Assembly (NCBI RefSeq): GCF_017792025.1
Contig: NZ_CP046956.1
Span: 3,410,001-3,474,000 of the forward strand
Source of the DNA: Sediminibacillus dalangtanensis
GTDB lineage: Bacteria > Bacillota > Bacilli > Bacillales > Amphibacillaceae
DNA: 64,000 nt
Reading direction: 5' to 3'
A model generated the notes under the pieces. It was not told where the DNA came from. It ran no database searches and was given only the letters and a program-made list of their open reading frames with translations. Both the position numbers and the translations under genes were made by a program. Of this stretch, positions 63,251 to 64,000 are shown in pieces; positions within the stretch are counted from its first letter, which is position 1, and every line of letters begins with the position of its first letter.

Positions 63251-64000
63251 TTAAGCCTTTTGCTCCCGCTTTTTGTCACGGCGGAACAAGCGGACGATTC
63301 TTCCTGACAATCCATCAAAGTAGGTGTAAACAACCGGGATCAACAGCAAGGTGAAAATGCTGGAAATTCCCAGACCGAAAATGATGGTGATGGCCAACGG
63401 CTGCTGGGATTCGGCTCCTTCACCTAAACCGAGCGCCAGTGGCACCATTCCGAGAATCGTCGTCAAGGTTGTCATCAAAATCGGCCGCATTCTGCTGGCG
63501 CCTGCTTCGAGGATGGCATCGAAGCGGGACATGCCCCGTCCCCGTAGAATATTGATATAGTCGACCAGCACAATAGCGTTGTTGACGACAATACCTGCCA
63601 GCATGATGATCCCAATGAACGCGGTGATGCTCAGCGGTTTACCTGTAAGGAACAATCCCAGCAGAATACCGACGACTGTAGCCGGAAGGGAGAACATGAT
63701 AACCAGCGGTGTCAGGAAGTTCTCGAACTGAACAGCCATTACGGCATAAACAAGAAAGATCGAGAATACCAGCGCTATGGCCAGATCAGAGAATGCCTCA
63801 GCCATATCTTCTACTTCACCGCCCATTGAATAAGAGTACTCATCCGGGAAGTTCAACTGTTCTAGTTTTGTTTGCACATCCCCGCTGATGCTGGCCAAGT
63901 CCCGTCCCGAAATGTCACTGGAAACATTGACCTGCGGCTGCTGGTTTTCCCGGGACAACGTAGCAGGACTTTGAATTTGCTCAAAGTCGGCCACTGAATC
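63251..64000 (-). CDS. RND-family efflux permease, 5' part beyond the window
   Basis: The frame is open to the right edge, so only the last ~249 residues of a protein of about 1000 are seen. They hold the end of the second porter domain (DISGRDLASISGDVQ), then five or six membrane helices with FSIFLVYAVMAVQFENFLTPLVIMF, GIVVNNAIVLVDYINILRGRG and ASRMRPILMTTLTTILGMVPLALGLG, classic AcrB/SwrC motifs. It ends in a basic tail (FRRDKKREQKA). Probably exports a surfactant, antibiotic or lipid by proton antiport; SwrC (YerP) is the nearest Bacillus type. Confidence 0.88.
   Translation of the reverse strand, partial: DSVADFEQIQSPATLSRENQQPQVNVSSDISGRDLASISGDVQTKLEQLNFPDEYSYSMGGEVEDMAEAFSDLAIALVFSIFLVYAVMAVQFENFLTPLVIMFSLPATVVGILLGLFLTGKPLSITAFIGIIMLAGIVVNNAIVLVDYINILRGRGMSRFDAILEAGASRMRPILMTTLTTILGMVPLALGLGEGAESQQPLAITIIFGLGISSIFTLLLIPVVYTYFDGLSGRIVRLFRRDKKREQKA

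Noticed and set aside
1..64000. tRNA, rRNA, riboswitch, prophage or transposase genes
   Set aside because: None was recognised on either strand; the window is entirely protein genes and short repeats or sites.

Overview
This window looks like the chromosome of a low-to-moderate GC Bacillota of the family Bacillaceae. The evidence is the set of gene families (poly(glycerol phosphate) teichoic acid genes, LytE-type LysM/NlpC-P60 hydrolases, an RsbR-type STAS protein, YvrJ, DUF1540, DUF1659 and DUF2922), strong GGAGG ribosome binding sites, TTG/GTG starts and Rho-independent terminators. The genus cannot be fixed from sequence alone. No rRNA, tRNA, CRISPR array, transposase or prophage was seen.

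Layout. (1) 1-7060, minus strand: a polysaccharide operon with a UDP-ManNAc dehydrogenase (partial), a two-domain glycosyltransferase, a methyltransferase with a long coiled coil, and two GT4 glycosyltransferases. (2) 7.3-10.4 kb: two related LysM + NlpC/P60 cell-wall hydrolases, each behind a perfect WalR-type box, flanking a secreted endonuclease/exonuclease/phosphatase-fold protein. (3) 10.8-22.1 kb: a glucuronoxylan island with an ABC transporter, GH67 alpha-glucuronidase, a FadR-type GntR regulator and a secreted GH30 glucuronoxylanase. It has shared palindromic operators and cre sites, then a frameshifted NERD gene, and 21-bp tandem repeats at two places. (4) 22.2-27.4 kb, minus: a four-carbon sugar-acid operon (PdxA2-like dehydrogenase, DUF1537 kinase, KdgT-type permease) with a PrpR-N regulator whose AAA+ domain is degenerate. 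(5) 27.6-31.4 kb: CorA, an RsbR paralogue, a small membrane protein and the YvrJ/DUF2922/DUF1659 set, interspersed with GGGGACTGTCCCC-type inverted repeats.

(6) 31.7-47.5 kb: the wall teichoic acid locus, with an LCP ligase, a 969-aa CDP-glycerol transferase family protein, TagA, TagH, TagG, two TagF-type proteins, a repeat-rich glucosaminidase, TagD and TagB. (7) 47.8-56.0 kb, minus: a second exopolysaccharide cluster (TagO/WecA-type initiator, GNAT protein, PssE/PssD, GT4, O-antigen-type polymerase, PIG-L deacetylase, MurJ/Wzx-type flippase). (8) 56.5-59.8 kb, plus: a compact operon of polyprenyl-phosphate glycosyltransferase, a GT-C-like membrane protein and two SMR-like membrane proteins, which looks like a self-contained extracytoplasmic glycosylation system. 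(9) 60-63 kb, minus: UDP-glucose dehydrogenase and a second TagO/WecA-type gene. (10) The right edge holds the 3' part of an RND efflux permease.

The envelope genes fit one programme. TagO-type enzymes prime undecaprenyl phosphate, TagA/TagB/TagF extend it with CDP-glycerol made by TagD, TagGH exports, and LCP attaches the polymer to peptidoglycan. Autolysins remodel the wall. Four of these units (both LysM hydrolases, LCP, tagD) carry TGTWAH-N5-TGTWAH boxes, which suggests common control by the WalRK two-component system.
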